This document shows positions 9,658 to 21,700 of a stretch of DNA of 64,000 nt, piece after piece. Location of the stretch: contig CM022302.1 of assembly GCA_011799875.1 (NCBI GenBank), forward strand, positions 381,184,413 to 381,248,412, in the 5' to 3' direction. The DNA is from Thinopyrum elongatum. Lineage: Eukaryota > Streptophyta > Magnoliopsida > Poales > Poaceae. The position numbers and the translations under genes were made by a program. Below the pieces are notes generated by a model. It worked only from the letters and a program-made list of their open reading frames with translations, was not told the DNA's origin and made no database searches. Position 1 is the first letter of the stretch; every line of letters starts with the position of its first letter.

Positions 9658-12600
9658 TGTGACGCCCCCGGCTCAATCGTGCACTAATCATACACGCAAA
9701 TGCACACGATCAAGCCTAAGGACTCACGGGAAGATATCACAACACAACTCTAAAATATAAATAAAGTCATACAAGCTTTATATTACAAGCCAGGGCCTCG
9801 AGGGCTCGAATACATAGCTCGATGGCATACAAGCATCAGCGGAAACATCAGATATCTGAGTATAGATATTAAAAGAGAAACAGAAATGCCTTTAGATAGG
9901 CGGGGCAAAATAAAACACTACGATCGAAAGGCGCATGCCTCCTGCCTGGGACCCTCCGATCCTACTCCTGGTCGTCGGCCAGCTCGTAGTAGTAGCCACC
10001 CTCGGGGTAGAAGTGGTAGCTGAAGTCGTCAACCAGGGCAGCGGTCTCAGGGGCTCCATCATCTGGTTGCACCAAAAGGGTATGTGGGAAAAAGAAAGCA
10101 AAGCAACCGTGAGTACTCATCCGAAGTACTTAGCAAGCAAGGATCTACACTACATATGCAACACTATCAAAGAGTGGCTGTATATGTGGACTGGGCTGCA
10201 GAAATGCCAGAATAGAGAGGAAAGCCTAGTCCTATCGAAGACTAGCATCTTCAGCGGTCTTGCAGCAATAGAAGAGAGTAGAATAGTACAATATAATGTA
10301 GCAGTATCATTAAGTCTCAACCTCACCCAGAGATCCTTTCTCGACTCCCTGCGAGAAAGCAATCCCAGAGCCATACAGTCATCAACCTCGTCCTGAGATC
10401 CCTTCTCGACTCCCTGTGAGAAGCAATCCCAGAGCCATATATCCAGGTATCATCTCAAGGTCTAGTTGTGTCGATCCGGATACAACTCCGAGTGTCCTTT
10501 ACCGTAGGACCAGCTATCGATAGATGTTTTCTTTCCTGCAAGGGTGCACCAACTTACCCACCACGCTCGCTTAACTCCGGCCGGACACACTTTTTCGGGT
10601 CATGACCAGCCTCGGCCAAACGATACACCGCAACCCTACCTAGAGCTCAGCAGAGAGGTCCCCGTCGGTCTATATCCTAAGCGCTCAGGGGTCTTGGGCC
10701 ATCGCCCTGTGCACTTCGAGTCGGTGTGTGCAGGGTCGGGACGAGCACCACCTCAGTCCCGGATGGTACTGGCCCGGCCTGGCCACGAGGCTGAACTAGA
10801 CGTCTGACAGAGCTTTCGGCTGATGCATACGATGCAGAGTGCCCATAACTCTTCCCACGTGATGGTTAGTGCTATCAGGCCAGAGGCCTGCTCGGATCAA
10901 ATATCCAAATCGTTAGTGGACTAGGGGCTTGCGATAACGAGCAGAGACTCACGATCGATGTGACCCCGTCGCCCCGTCATGAGGACTTGCTGCAAGGGCT
11001 AAGAATGCCCGACCGCGCCTCGTATTCATATCTCGGGCAACCTCCAGGTCAACCCATCTCCACAACACTCGCCACTTAGGCTCACGCGGGTACCCCTCAG
11101 GGTCGACCCGCCTTTCCAAGTAACAGTGTAAAGTCCAAGTATCCGTGTGTCCATAACATCAGGGGAATCCGAGGTATCACCCTCGTTGGATTCCTACTTG
11201 ATGTATCCGTCAAGGTGAACTCGGAGGAATCACCCTCGAGGTTCACACTTGAAGTGTTGCGTGACAGGGTCGTATCAGCAGTGTAGAAGAAGGAATCACC
11301 CTCGATGACCATGACCAATTATCTACCCTACAAGGTTAACATCAGAAGTTCTGACGAGGTATCACCCTCGGCACTCGATAGTAACCCAGTAGTGTCGTAC
11401 AACTAAGGGGGGGGTGATGTGCGGTGCCAGGGCCTGGTCTTCAATCCCGTTGATCGGGTCTTCTGTTAATCCAGCGGGGCAACAAGGGACCAGGTGAGGT
11501 TCTCTAGTGGGTCTCCACCCAGCCTATACTAAGCAGTTTAGGATAAGCAGGTAAGGTATCAATAGCAGGTTACAATAAACAGGCTATGCATCAGAATAGG
11601 TAAAGCAGTAGCAGCAGCAATTCTAATGCAAGCATGAGAAAATAGAATTGGGCGATATCGGGATGATCAAAAGGGGGGGGGTGCTTGCCTGGTTGCTCGG
11701 CAGCAAAGGCAAGGTCGTCAACGGTGGCGTCAGGCTCCCGAGCTGCGTCGATACTGGGAACTGCGTTGGGGTCTAACGAGAGAGAAGAGGGAGAGGAAAC
11801 AGTATAAATACACAGCAAACATGAGCAACACAATGTACGACATGACAATATGCAGTGCCGGGTGTGTCCTAACGTATGGTTGCACGTCACCGAGGAAGGG
11901 GGAATCCATCCGGGAATGTTTTCCTGGTTCCGGACATATGTCAGACAGATGACCGGAGGGGAACGGTTCCATGTTCGGATAGTTAGGGATGGTGGCAGAT
12001 GAACGGACCGCTTATTCGGATTCGTCTCGTTGTTCTGAGCAACTTTCATGTACAAAGTTTTTTGATCCGAGCTACGGATTATTTTCTATGATTTTCTAAA
12101 GTTTTTAGCATTTTCTGGAATTAATTTAACTATTAAATTTGAATTATCCAGAATAGTAGCAGCTGACATCAGCATGATGTAGAGCTGACGTCAGCGGTCA
12201 ACAGAGGCTGACCAGGTCAAACTTGACCAGTGGGTCCCACTGGTCAGTGACTGGACTAATTAACAGAGTTAAATTAACTAATCTATCGTGCCCATTCAGC
12301 GCGCTGACTGGTCAACGGGGCCCAGTGGGGCCCGTGGTCAGTGACACTGGGGCTGGGGCCCGCGTGCCACGTCGGAGCCGGCCGCCGGAGTTGCTCCGGC
12401 GAGCCCGAATGCGGCGGAGCGCGCCGGCGAGGCTCGGGATTCGCCCATAGGGCATCCCCGGGGCTGTGGTTTGGCCTGTTAGAACGGGCGAGCGAGCCGC
12501 ATCGCGTGGTGGTGGTGGTCGGACTCGGGGGTGGCCGGAACGACGGCAACGGCGAGCGATGGCGGCGGACCAAAAGCGGCGAGCTCGGGATCGAGTCTAG

Positions 12601-13760
12601 TGGCTCGCCCGAGTCAAAAAGAAGAGCGCGCGCGCTGACTGGGGTTCCCAGAAGCACGGCGGAGCCCGTGGCTAGGCGCGGAGTGGATGAGGACGACGGC
12701 TGCGACGACGACAAGCGGCGGCCGGAGCAGGGTTGCGCCGGCAGGGCGACTACAGAACCTAGAGGGGGAACGGACGGGCGCCAACGGTGCAGTGGCTCAC
12801 CGCGGGAGCATAGGGACTAGGCAACGGGCTCGGGGAGGTCCGGCGACGGTGGAGATCGACGGAGATGGCGGCGGCGTTCGACGGAGAAGACGGCTCGATC
12901 CCGCGGCTGTGCTGCTCCCTGAGTCGATGCAGGGCTCCCGCTAGATGGAGACGAGGACGGCGGCTCGATCGGGCACAGTGGTGAGGTGAGGCGGCGATGG
13001 TGGACGCGCATGTCAGAAGGCCGAGGCCATGGCGGCGCTCGGAGGGAGGAGGCAGGGAGGAAGGAGAGGGGGAAAGTGAGCGAGGGAGACGCCAGGGGGG
13101 TCGCGAGGCCTCGACCTTATCCCCCACGCACGTGCGGCAACGCGCTGTCGAGCCAGCGAGCAGGGGGGCCAGGGCGCGGCGTGCACGCGCTGTGTTCGTC
13201 AGCGGTGCGAGGAGGAGCAGTGCGGGGGTGAGGGAAGGCGCTACGCGGACTGGGCCTCCCTGTGCACTCGAGGCCCAGGCACCGTGGCCTTTTCTTTTTC
13301 TCTCCTTTTCTGTTTCTGTTTTCTTTTTAGTTTCTGCTTACAAAAATGTTAGGCCACTTATGGACTTTTGTAAAATATGCAACTTAGCTTATTAAATATG
13401 GTGCATTATTTGCCACTGCCAGAAAATGGTTTGAAGCCAAATGAATTTTATTTGGACTTTAATTAAATAAAATTGGATTAAACATCTCTGTTTTGTTGCT
13501 GTTTGAGTCACTTAATATATTTAGTATATGTTGATTATAGCTTTAGAATAGTCTCTGGATTATTTACAATATTATGAACATTTTAGTTTCTGGATTTGAA
13601 CAACTTTTATTTTCCACTTTGAATTTAATTGAAGTTTGAATTTCCATTTGAATTTGAACTAAAAAGGGATATGATCCAAATGATGTCTAGGCACTGTTGA
13701 TCATGATGACATGGCATTATCAAAAGGGAATTACTGTAGCTAACCACTGGGGGTGTTACA
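9658..13760 (-). repeat. Tekay 3' LTR (left copy)
   Basis: This 4,103-bp LTR is collinear with 18761-22970 but lacks about 108 bp present there at 21386-21493 (between AATCTA and TCGTGCCCA). Its middle, about 12340-13260, is strongly GC- and CpG-rich and gives many long but meaningless frames on both strands. It also holds the tyrosine-rich frame at 9962-10062 and the GAGGGTGAT repeat block about 11160-11375. Confidence 0.92.
9962..10062 (-). other. Conserved tyrosine-rich reading frame in Tekay LTR (copy 1)
   Basis: On the element's sense strand a pyrimidine-rich stretch ending ACCAG is followed by a frame reading DDGAPE, a Tyr/Pro/Gly-rich middle with YYYE, and DDQE-stop. The same frame and stop recur at 19065-19165 and 33158-33261. 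The stretch before it looks like a 3' splice site. It is too short to call a gene, but the conservation pattern suggests coding. Function is unknown. Confidence 0.35.
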
Positions 13761-13771
13761 AGTCTCCTCCA
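13761..13771 (-). promoter_or_regulatory. Polypurine tract of Tekay element
   Basis: On the minus strand TGGAGGAGACT runs directly into the TG of the 3' LTR, the normal position of the plus-strand primer. Confidence 0.7.
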
Positions 13772-13796
13772 CTAATAAGAATTCTCGTCCCGAGAA

Positions 13797-15902
13797 TTAA
13801 GAGGTAGAAGGAAAAAGATCGGGGTATTCAGCACGGAGGTTATCCTCGCGTTCCCAAGTGGCTTCATCTTCAGTATGATTTGACCACTGCACTTTGAGGA
13901 ACTTGGTAACCTTCTCGCGGGTTCGACGTTCAGCTTCATCGAGGATGCGGATCGGATGCTCCTTATAAGAAAGATCATCATGCAATTCGAGCATCTCGTG
14001 ATCCACTGCTCGGTGTGGAGATTCTTTGAAGCATTTACGAAGTTGCGACACATGAAATACGTCGTGGATATGGGAGAATAGCGGTGGCAACTCCAATTTA
14101 TATGCCACCTGACCACGTCTAGCAACAATGCGGAAAGGACCAATGTAGCGTGGAGCTAACTTGCCCTTGATTCCAAAACAGTGAGTGCCCTTCATAGGAG
14201 TGACACGCAGATAAGCTTGATCACCAGGTTGATAAGTCAAACCCCATTGTTTGTGATCATAGTTGCTCTTATGGCGATCCTGAGCCGCCTTGAGGTTTTC
14301 TCGAACGATACGGACTTGTTCTTCTTCATGTTGAATAATATCCGGACCCACGAGCAGTCCTTCCCCAGTTTCTGACCAATTCAGAGGGGTTCGACACTTA
14401 CGTCCATAAAGTACTTCGAAGGGAGCCATTTTCAAGCTGGCTTGATAGCTGTTGTTATATGAGAATTCCACATAAGGAAGAGATTCTTCCCACTTCTTAC
14501 CGAACGATATAACACAAGCTCGAAGCATGTCTTCAAGCACTTGATTGACTCGCTCAACTTGGCATTGGGACTGGGGGTGATAAGCTGAACTCCAGGTAAT
14601 ATGAGTTCCCATAGCTTCTTGGAAACTTTCCCAGAACTTGGAGGTGAAAAGACCGCCACGGTCCGAACTGATCTCCTTCGGAATACCGTGGAGTGATACA
14701 ATTCTGGAGATATACAACTTTGCTAACTGACTAGCAGTGATAGTTTCCTTGACGGGTAGAAAGTGTGCAACTTTAGAGAGTTGGTCGACGACGACAAGAA
14801 TAGCATCGTGACCCTTCTGTGACCTGGGAAGTCCTGTAATGAAATCCATCTGAACCTCATCCCATTTCCATAGAGGAATAGGAAGTGGTTGTAGAATTCC
14901 AGCAGGCTTCTGATGTTCTGCTTTAACGCGACGACACACATCACATTCAGCAACATATCGAGCAATATCCTGCGTCATTTTAGACCAGCAATACCTTTGA
15001 CGGAGATCACGATACATCTTGGTGCTACCCGGATGAATAGACAGGGGTGTATCATGTGCCTCCTTCATGACCTTGTCGGTCATAATCTCGAAGCGAGGTA
15101 CGACAATGCGGTTTCTGAAATACAAGGTTCCATCTTCAGACAGTGAAAAATCGCTGTACTTTTCAAGGTGAAGATCTTTCTTCATCAGATCAATTTCAGC
15201 ATCTTTAGCTTGTGCATTCTTAACAGCTTTCTCAAGATCTGGTTGTATCACAAGGTTATTAAGAGAACCCTGTGGAACAATACGCAAATTCAGCTTGCAT
15301 AGTTCTTCAAAAAGACGAGGTTGAGCTCGCCTAACCATGAGGTTGTCGCAATAGGACTTGCGGCTTAAGGCATCAGCCATCACGTTAGCCTTGCCAGGGG
15401 TATAGGAAATACCCAAATCATAGTCCGCAATGGCCTCCATCCATCTTTGCTGACGGAGGTTTAGAGATGGCAGGGTGAACAAGTACTTTAGACTTTTATG
15501 ATCCGTGTAGATCTCGCAACGATTACCGAGAAGGTAATGTCGCCACAACTGCAATGCATACATCACAGCAGCTAGCTCTAGATCATGTATCGGATAATTC
15601 TCTTCATGTGGGCGCAACTGACGAGAGCCATAAGCAATCGCATTACGCTCTTGCATTAGGACACAGCCTAATCCTTCAAGGGATGCGTCACAATAGATCA
15701 CAAAATCTTTGTGAGAATCTGGTGGAGCAAGTACTGGGGCAGATGTTAGCTTGTCTTTGAGTGTTTGAAAACTTTCTTGACATTTGTCTGTCCATTCAAA
15801 CTTAATGCCCTTGTGAAGCAGATCAGTCAAAGGCTTAGCAATCTTAGAAAAGTTCTCGACAAATCGACGGCAATAGCTTGCAAGGCCGAGAAAACTTCTC
15901 AC
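13797..15902 (-). CDS. Tekay pol C-terminal half: RNase H, integrase, chromodomain
   Basis: This 701-residue open frame is the distal half of pol. RNase H: YCDASLEGLGC, ENYPIHDLELAAV and YTDHKSLKYL supply the D-E-D acidic residues (about residues 60-160). Integrase: an HxH...CxxC zinc finger (SIHPGS, CDVC; about 290-335), Asp in QMDFITGLP, Asp in SSDRGGLF and Glu in QVERVNQ. A GPF-type C-terminal region with QPGDQAYL and KLAPRYIGPF follows. The last 50 residues (HPIRILD, KFLKVQWSNH, EATWERED) are a chromodomain, which in chromoviruses directs insertion into heterochromatin. The first Met is internal; in life the frame continues upstream into RT, but a stop at 15948 breaks it. No stop occurs inside this half. 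Confidence 0.9.
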   Translation of the reverse strand: MRSFLGLASYCRRFVENFSKIAKPLTDLLHKGIKFEWTDKCQESFQTLKDKLTSAPVLAPPDSHKDFVIYCDASLEGLGCVLMQERNAIAYGSRQLRPHEENYPIHDLELAAVMYALQLWRHYLLGNRCEIYTDHKSLKYLFTLPSLNLRQQRWMEAIADYDLGISYTPGKANVMADALSRKSYCDNLMVRRAQPRLFEELCKLNLRIVPQGSLNNLVIQPDLEKAVKNAQAKDAEIDLMKKDLHLEKYSDFSLSEDGTLYFRNRIVVPRFEIMTDKVMKEAHDTPLSIHPGSTKMYRDLRQRYCWSKMTQDIARYVAECDVCRRVKAEHQKPAGILQPLPIPLWKWDEVQMDFITGLPRSQKGHDAILVVVDQLSKVAHFLPVKETITASQLAKLYISRIVSLHGIPKEISSDRGGLFTSKFWESFQEAMGTHITWSSAYHPQSQCQVERVNQVLEDMLRACVISFGKKWEESLPYVEFSYNNSYQASLKMAPFEVLYGRKCRTPLNWSETGEGLLVGPDIIQHEEEQVRIVRENLKAAQDRHKSNYDHKQWGLTYQPGDQAYLRVTPMKGTHCFGIKGKLAPRYIGPFRIVARRGQVAYKLELPPLFSHIHDVFHVSQLRKCFKESPHRAVDHEMLELHDDLSYKEHPIRILDEAERRTREKVTKFLKVQWSNHTEDEATWEREDNLRAEYPDLFPSTS

Positions 15903-15947
15903 TTGCTTGACGTTCTTCGGAGGAGTCCAGTCAAGAATAGCCTGAAC

Positions 15948-16793
15948 TCATTTTGGGTTAACAGCAATTCCATCCTTGGAAATCACATGACCAAGGTAAG
16001 TTACTTCAGAAAGCCAAAATTCACATTTGGAATACTTGGCATACAACTGGTGTTCTCGGAGCCTTTCCAGTACCAGATGGAGGTGTTCAGCATGTTCTTC
16101 TTTATTCTTTGAATAAACCAGAATATCATCCAGATATACCACGACAAATTTGTCGAGGTAATCCATGAAGATGTAATTCATTAGACGGGAGAAAGTTGCT
16201 GGAGCATTGGTTAAGCCGAAGGACATGACCGTGTACTCGTAGGAGCCATAGCGAGTAACAAATGCAGTCTTGGGAATATCCTCTTCACGAACACGGATCT
16301 GATGATAACCCAACCTCAAGTCGAGTTTAGAAAACACCGATGACCCAGCAAGTTGATCATACAAATCATTGATCCGAGGAAGCGGATATTTGTTCTGGAT
16401 TGTGGCTTGGTTAATGGGCCGGTAATCCTGAACCAATCGGTTAGTTCCATCCTTCTTCTTAACGAAGAGTGAAGGTGCTCCCCAAGCAGAGGAACTGGGG
16501 CGGATGAAACCCTTCTTAAGTGACTTGTCGATTTCCTCCTTAAGCTCGAGAAGATGGTGCAGAGGCATCTTATAAGGGCGCTTTGCAATAGGGGTAGTGG
16601 CAGGCTTCAAGTCGATGACAAACTCGACAGCTCTAGCAGGGGGTATTCCTGGAAGTTCTTCTGGAAAGACGTCTTGAAAATCACGAACAACGGGAACGTT
16701 CTCGATGCCTTCAAGAGGTGAAGCATTCAACGCATTCAGAGTATAAATCTGGCTCTCAGCATTCTGTATTATCTTGGCTGAGTAGTTGATCAC
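15948..16793 (-). pseudogene. Tekay reverse transcriptase
   Basis: These 281 residues cover the end of the protease-RT linker and the RT itself: [85 protein letters not shown] and the YLDD catalytic box followed by ILVYSKN. It shares a frame with the downstream RNase H/integrase part but is separated from it by a TGA at 15948-15950. It is out of frame with the upstream protease because of a small deletion near 16840. The RT core itself looks undamaged. Confidence 0.9.
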
Positions 16794-16836
16794 CTGACCA
16801 GAAGGGTGTGTGAGCTGGACTGTCTTAGTAGCACAG

Positions 16837-17115
16837 TCAATACCAGTCCATACCGAGAATAATGTCTACGTCGGAAGGTCCAAGAGCAATAAGGGAAGCA
16901 GAGAACATCAACCCTTCAATTTTGATCTGATTGTTGTGACTTACCATCTTGGTTTGACACATGGAACGGGGAGTGATAATCTCTAATGGTGTGGGTAACA
17001 GCTCTAGATGTAGTTCATGCAGCTGAGCAAATTGTTGAGACACAAAGGAATGTGATGCTCCCGAGTCGAAAAGGATAGAAGCTGCAACTGAATTAATCGG
17101 GAGGGTACCCATCAC
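16837..17115 (-). pseudogene. Tekay protease region
   Basis: The aspartic protease signature is LFDSGASHSFVS (active-site Asp-Ser-Gly), preceded by TLPINSVAAS and followed by [24 protein letters not shown]. The frame stops just after GMDW. Related elements read on for about six more residues before a [15 protein letters not shown] stretch, which is found here in another frame. A deletion of some 16-17 bp near 16840 therefore removed those residues and shifted the frame. The Met at 17115 is internal; protease is normally released from gag-pol. Confidence 0.85.
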
Positions 17116-17520
17116 AATGGTTGGTTCTTTCTGAGCCTCTTCTATATTGACATGGTTAGCATGGCCCAGTACAACAGCAGAAGATCTGGCATTGGGATTC
17201 CTGGGCTGACGAGCTCGGGCATCTCGATTTTGGTTCGGGCGGCAATTGGTAGCACGGTGCCCTGGTTGACCACACTTGAAGCAATTCCCATCATTATGGG
17301 GAGGAGCTACAGCATTGGACTATCCACCCTGAGTCACTAGCTGTCTCGGCGGCGGAGGCAGACGAGGTGCAACATAAGACGGCCTTGGTGTTGGAGCAGG
17401 TTGGTGATGAATGTTGTGTGGGATTCAGACTCGACGTTTCTGAGCAGACTGACTCGAAGATGGACCAACATCTCGGGTACGCCTGAGCGACTCCTGGCAT
17501 TTAGTCAGTGCAGTTTCAAC
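17116..17520 (-). pseudogene. Tekay gag C terminus with CCHC zinc knuckle
   Basis: In the gag frame between the capsid part and protease, positions 17242-17283 encode CFKCGQPGHRATNC, a perfect CX2CX4HX4C RNA-binding knuckle. A Pro-rich linker lies upstream of it. Several in-frame stops (at 17521, near 17430 and near 17320) interrupt this part, so no single open frame covers it. Confidence 0.82.
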
Positions 17521-18147
17521 TCAGAAAGATTGGCTGACAAGCGTTGCAAAATCTGTGCAAGCATGGACAGCAAGTGCAAGGTTTATATCAGTATGCAGTC
17601 CTTCACGGAATTTCTCCTGCTTGCGTGCATCAGTGCAGACATCATCTTCAGCATAGCGGGACAATTCAAGAAATTTCCTCTGATATTCATCCACAGTCAT
17701 TGTGCCATGTGTAAGTTTGCGGAACTCCTGCTTCTTCTGGTCGAGCAGACCTGGAGGGATGTACCTTGCACGAAAAGCTGACTGAAATTCCTGCCAAGTG
17801 GTTACTGTTTCAGCAGGCAACATATCCTTGTGGCTTTCCCACCATTGAGCAGCGGGACCCTTCAAGTGAAATGTCGCAAAGGCGACGTAACTGTCAGGGG
17901 CCACATTAGCTGACTCCATCTCAAATAGGATGTCACGAAGCCAATCATCAACATCCATAGGATTGGTGGAGTTGCGGAAAACAGATGGATTTAGGCGCAC
18001 AAATTCTGACAGTGAGATCGGTCCAGGCTCCTGACGAGCATCGTTGCGTTCCAAACGCTTTACCAGACTCTTGTTGAGCTGACGGTTCAATTCAAACTGC
18101 TGTATCATTGCGGCAATATAGGGTGGAGGTGGAGGATCGTCAGCCAT
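17521..18147 (-). pseudogene. Tekay gag (capsid) N-terminal part
   Basis: The 208-residue open frame begins MADDPPPPPYIAAM, a plausible native start about 600 bp inside the 5' LTR-proximal leader. It contains the retrotransposon gag core: FVRLNPSVFRNSTNPMDVDDWL, AAQWWESHKDMLP, TWQEFQSAFRARYIPP and MTVDEYQRKFLELSRYA. The protein would form the particle that packages element RNA. It ends early at 17521, where the family continues toward the zinc knuckle, so gag is truncated in this copy. Confidence 0.88.
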
Positions 18148-18745
18148 CCTGCCAAATCAACAGGGGCAGTTTAGCAAGCAAAATTGCTGGTGTAAGAGGT
18201 CATTCATGATGTAGCATGAGTAATGAACAAGGAGGCATCAGGTGCATATTAGTAGTCATTAAAGACATACAGAACGATGCACGGAGTTGGACACAAACGG
18301 CGGTAGGAGTTCGACAATGCACGCAGCTAGACAAGCTAGGCGGCACGCAGGCATGCGGCAAGGAAGTACACAACGAGACATAGCCAAGGCTACATCAACG
18401 TCGGAGAAAACTGTTGGAGCGAGGAATCTGCAAGTGAGAACACAGGGTGCCCTCGATAAAAGGATCCTGTAAGCAGAACCTGGCCCACAATCTTGAAGCA
18501 AGGGGGTAATTTCAGAACTCCGGGTGGATGTGATCACGAGAACCTAAGGTTGGAGTTAGTAAAATTTTAACCCAAATAGAAGAGAGAGCAGAGTCCCAGA
18601 GTAAAGACGAGGAATAAAAGATCCTAATACCACCCAGTTGGCGACGTGGGCCCGTAAGCCACACAGCCAAGTTAGTAAAACAGTTTTCGGTTACTAGACT
18701 CAACTTCGGCCAAGGAGTTGGAAAGGGGATTCCTAGAGGCAGTCG
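18148..18745 (-). other. Tekay 5' untranslated leader
   Basis: The stretch between the PBS and the gag start contains no convincing frame. It is the expected packaging and leader region. Confidence 0.6.
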
Positions 18746-18757
18746 GCTCTGATACCA
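18746..18757 (-). promoter_or_regulatory. Tekay primer binding site (initiator Met tRNA)
   Basis: The minus strand reads TGGTATCAGAGC, the complement of the 3' end of plant initiator Met tRNA, 3 nt from the LTR end at 18761. This fixes the element's orientation as minus. Confidence 0.93.
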
Positions 18758-18760
18758 ACT

Positions 18761-21700
18761 TGTGACGCCTCCGGCTCAATCGTGCAGTAATCATACACGC
18801 AAATGCACACGATCAAGCCTAAGGACTCACGGGAAGATATCACAACACAACTCTAAAATATAAATAAAGTCATACAAGCTTTATATTACAAGCCAGGGCC
18901 TCGAGGGCTCGAATACATAGCTCGATGGCATACAAGCGTCAGCGGAAGCATCAGATATCTGAGTACAGATATTAAAAGAGAAACAGAAATGCCTTTAGAT
19001 AGGCGGGGCAAAATAAAACACTACGATCGAAAGGCGTAGGCCTCCTGCCTGGGACCCTCCGATCCTACTCCTGGTCGTCGGCCAGCTCGTAGTAGTAGCC
19101 ACCCTCGGGGTAGATGTGGTAGCTGAAGTCGTCAACCGGGGCAGCGGTCTCAGGGGCTCCGTCATCTGGTTGCACCAAAAGGATATGGGGGAAAAATAAA
19201 GCAAAGCAACCGTGAGTACTCATCTGAAGTACTCAGCAAGCAAGGATCTACACTACATATGCAACATTATGAAAGAGTGGCTGTATATGTGGACTGGGCT
19301 GCAGAAATGCCAGAATAGAGAGGAAAGCCTAGTCCTATCGAAGACTAGCATCTTCAGCGGTCTTGCAGCAATAGAAGAGAGTAGAACAGTACAATATAAT
19401 GTAGCAGTATCATTAAGTCTCAACCTCACCCAGAGATCCTTTCTCGACTCCCTGTGAGAAAGCAATCCCAGAGCCATACAGTCATCAACCTCGTCCTGAG
19501 ATCCCTTCTCGACTCCCTGCGAGAAGCAATCCCAGAGCCATATATCCAGGTATCATCTCAAGGTCTAGTTGTGTCGATCGGGATACAACTTTGAGTGTCC
19601 TTTACCATAGGACCGGCTATCGATAGATGTTTTCTTCCCTGCAGGGGTGCACCAACTTACCCACCACGCTCGCTTAACTCCGGCCGGACACACTTTTTCA
19701 GGTCATGACCGGCCTCGGCCAAACGATACACCGCAACCCTACCTAGAGCTCAGCAGAGAGGTCCCCATCAGTCTATATCCTAAGCGCACAGGGGTCTTGG
19801 GCCATCGCCCTGTGCACTCCGAGTCGGTGTGTACGGGGTCGGGACGAGCACCACCTCAGTCCTGCAAGGTACTGGCCCGGCCCGGCCACGAGGCTGAACT
19901 GGACGTTTGACAGAGCTTTCGGCTGATGCATACGATGCAGAGTGCCCATAACTCTTCCCACGTGATGGTTAGTGCTATCAGGCCAGAGGCCTGCTCGGAT
20001 CAAATATCCAAATCGTTAGTGGACTAGGGGCTTGCGGTAACGAGCAGAGACTCACGATCGATGTGACCCCGTCGCCCTGTCTCGAGGACTTGCTGCAAGG
20101 GCTAAGAATGCCCGGCCGCGCCTCGTATTCATATCTCGGGCAACCTCCAGGTCAACCCGTCTCCACAACACTCACCACTTAGGCTCATGCGGGTACCCCT
20201 CAGGGTCAACACACCTTTCCAATTAACATTGTAAAGTCCAAGTATCCGTGTGTCCATAACATCAGGGGAATCCGAGGTATCACCCTCGTTGGATTCCTAC
20301 TTGATGTATCCGTCAAGGTGAACTCGGAGGAATCACCCTCGAGGTTCACACTTGAAGTGTTGCGTGACAGGGTCGTATCAGAAGTGGAGAAGGAGGAATC
20401 ACCCTCGATGACCACGACCAATTATCTACCCTACAAGGTTAACATCAGAAGTGCTGACGAGGTATCACCCTTGGCACTCGATAGTAACCCAGTAGTGTCA
20501 TACAACTAAGGGAGGGTGATGTGCGGTGCCGGGGCCTGGTCTTCAATCCCGTTGATCGGGTCTTCTGTTAATCCAGCGGGGCAACAAGGGACCAGGTGGG
20601 GTTCTCTAGTGGGTCTCCACCCAGCCTATACTAAGCAGTTTAGGATAAGCAGGTAAGGTATCAATAGCAGGTTACAATAAACAGGCTATGCATCAGAATA
20701 GGTAAAGCAGTAGCAGCAGCAATTCTAATGCAAGCATGAGAAAATAGAATTGGGCGATATCGGGACGATCAAAAGGGGGGGTGCTTGCCTGGTTGCTCGG
20801 CGGCAAAGGCAAGGTCGTCAACGGTGGCATTGGGCTCCCGAGCTGCGTCGGTACCGGGAACTGCGTCGGGGTCTAACAAGAGAGAAGAGGGTGAGGAAAC
20901 AGTATAAATACACAGCAGACATGAGCAACACAATGTACGACATGACAATATGTAGTTCCGAGTGTGTCCAAACGTATGGTTGCACGTCACCGAGGAAGGG
21001 GGAATCCATCCGGGAATGTTTTCCCGGTTCCGAACATATGTCAGACAGATGACCGGAGGGGAACGGTTCCATGTTCGGATAGTTAGGGACGTGTGGCGGA
21101 TGAACGGACCGCATATTCGGATTCGTCTCGTCGTTCTGAGCAACTTTCATGTACAAAGTTTTCCGATCCGAGCTACGGATTATTTTCTATGATTTTCTAA
21201 AGTTTTTAGCATTTTCTAGAATTAATTTAATTATTAAATTCGAATTATCCAGAATAGTAGCAGCTGACTTCAGCATGACGTAGAGGTGATGTCTGCGGTC
21301 AACAGAGGCTGACCAGGTCAAACCTGACCAGTGGGTCCCACTGGTCAGTGACTGGACTAATTAACAGAGTTAAATTAACTAATCTAATCCTAATCAACTA
21401 GCGGGACCCACCTATCAGTGTCTTATACTAATTACAATTAGTTTAAATTTGAATTAGGGTTAATTAGGCGCTGGGGCCCGCATGTCAGTGGGCCATCGTG
21501 CCCAGTCAGCGCGCTGACTGGTCAACGGGGCCCAGTGGGGCCCGTGGTCAGTGACACTGGGGCTGGGGCCCACGTGCCAGGTCGGAGCCGGCCGCCGGAG
21601 TTGCTCCGGCGAGCCCGAATGCGGCGGAGCGCGCCGGCGAGGCTCGGGATTCGCCCACAGGGCATCCCCGGGGCTGTGGTTTGGCCCGTTAGAACGGGCG

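Noticed and set aside
12283..13395. Long overlapping frames on both strands in the GC-rich LTR centre (also 21522-22493 and 29736-30854)
   Set aside because: They overlap in several frames, are Arg/Pro/Ala/Ser-rich low complexity, and appear in every LTR copy with shifted ends; this is a product of high GC content, not coding sequence.
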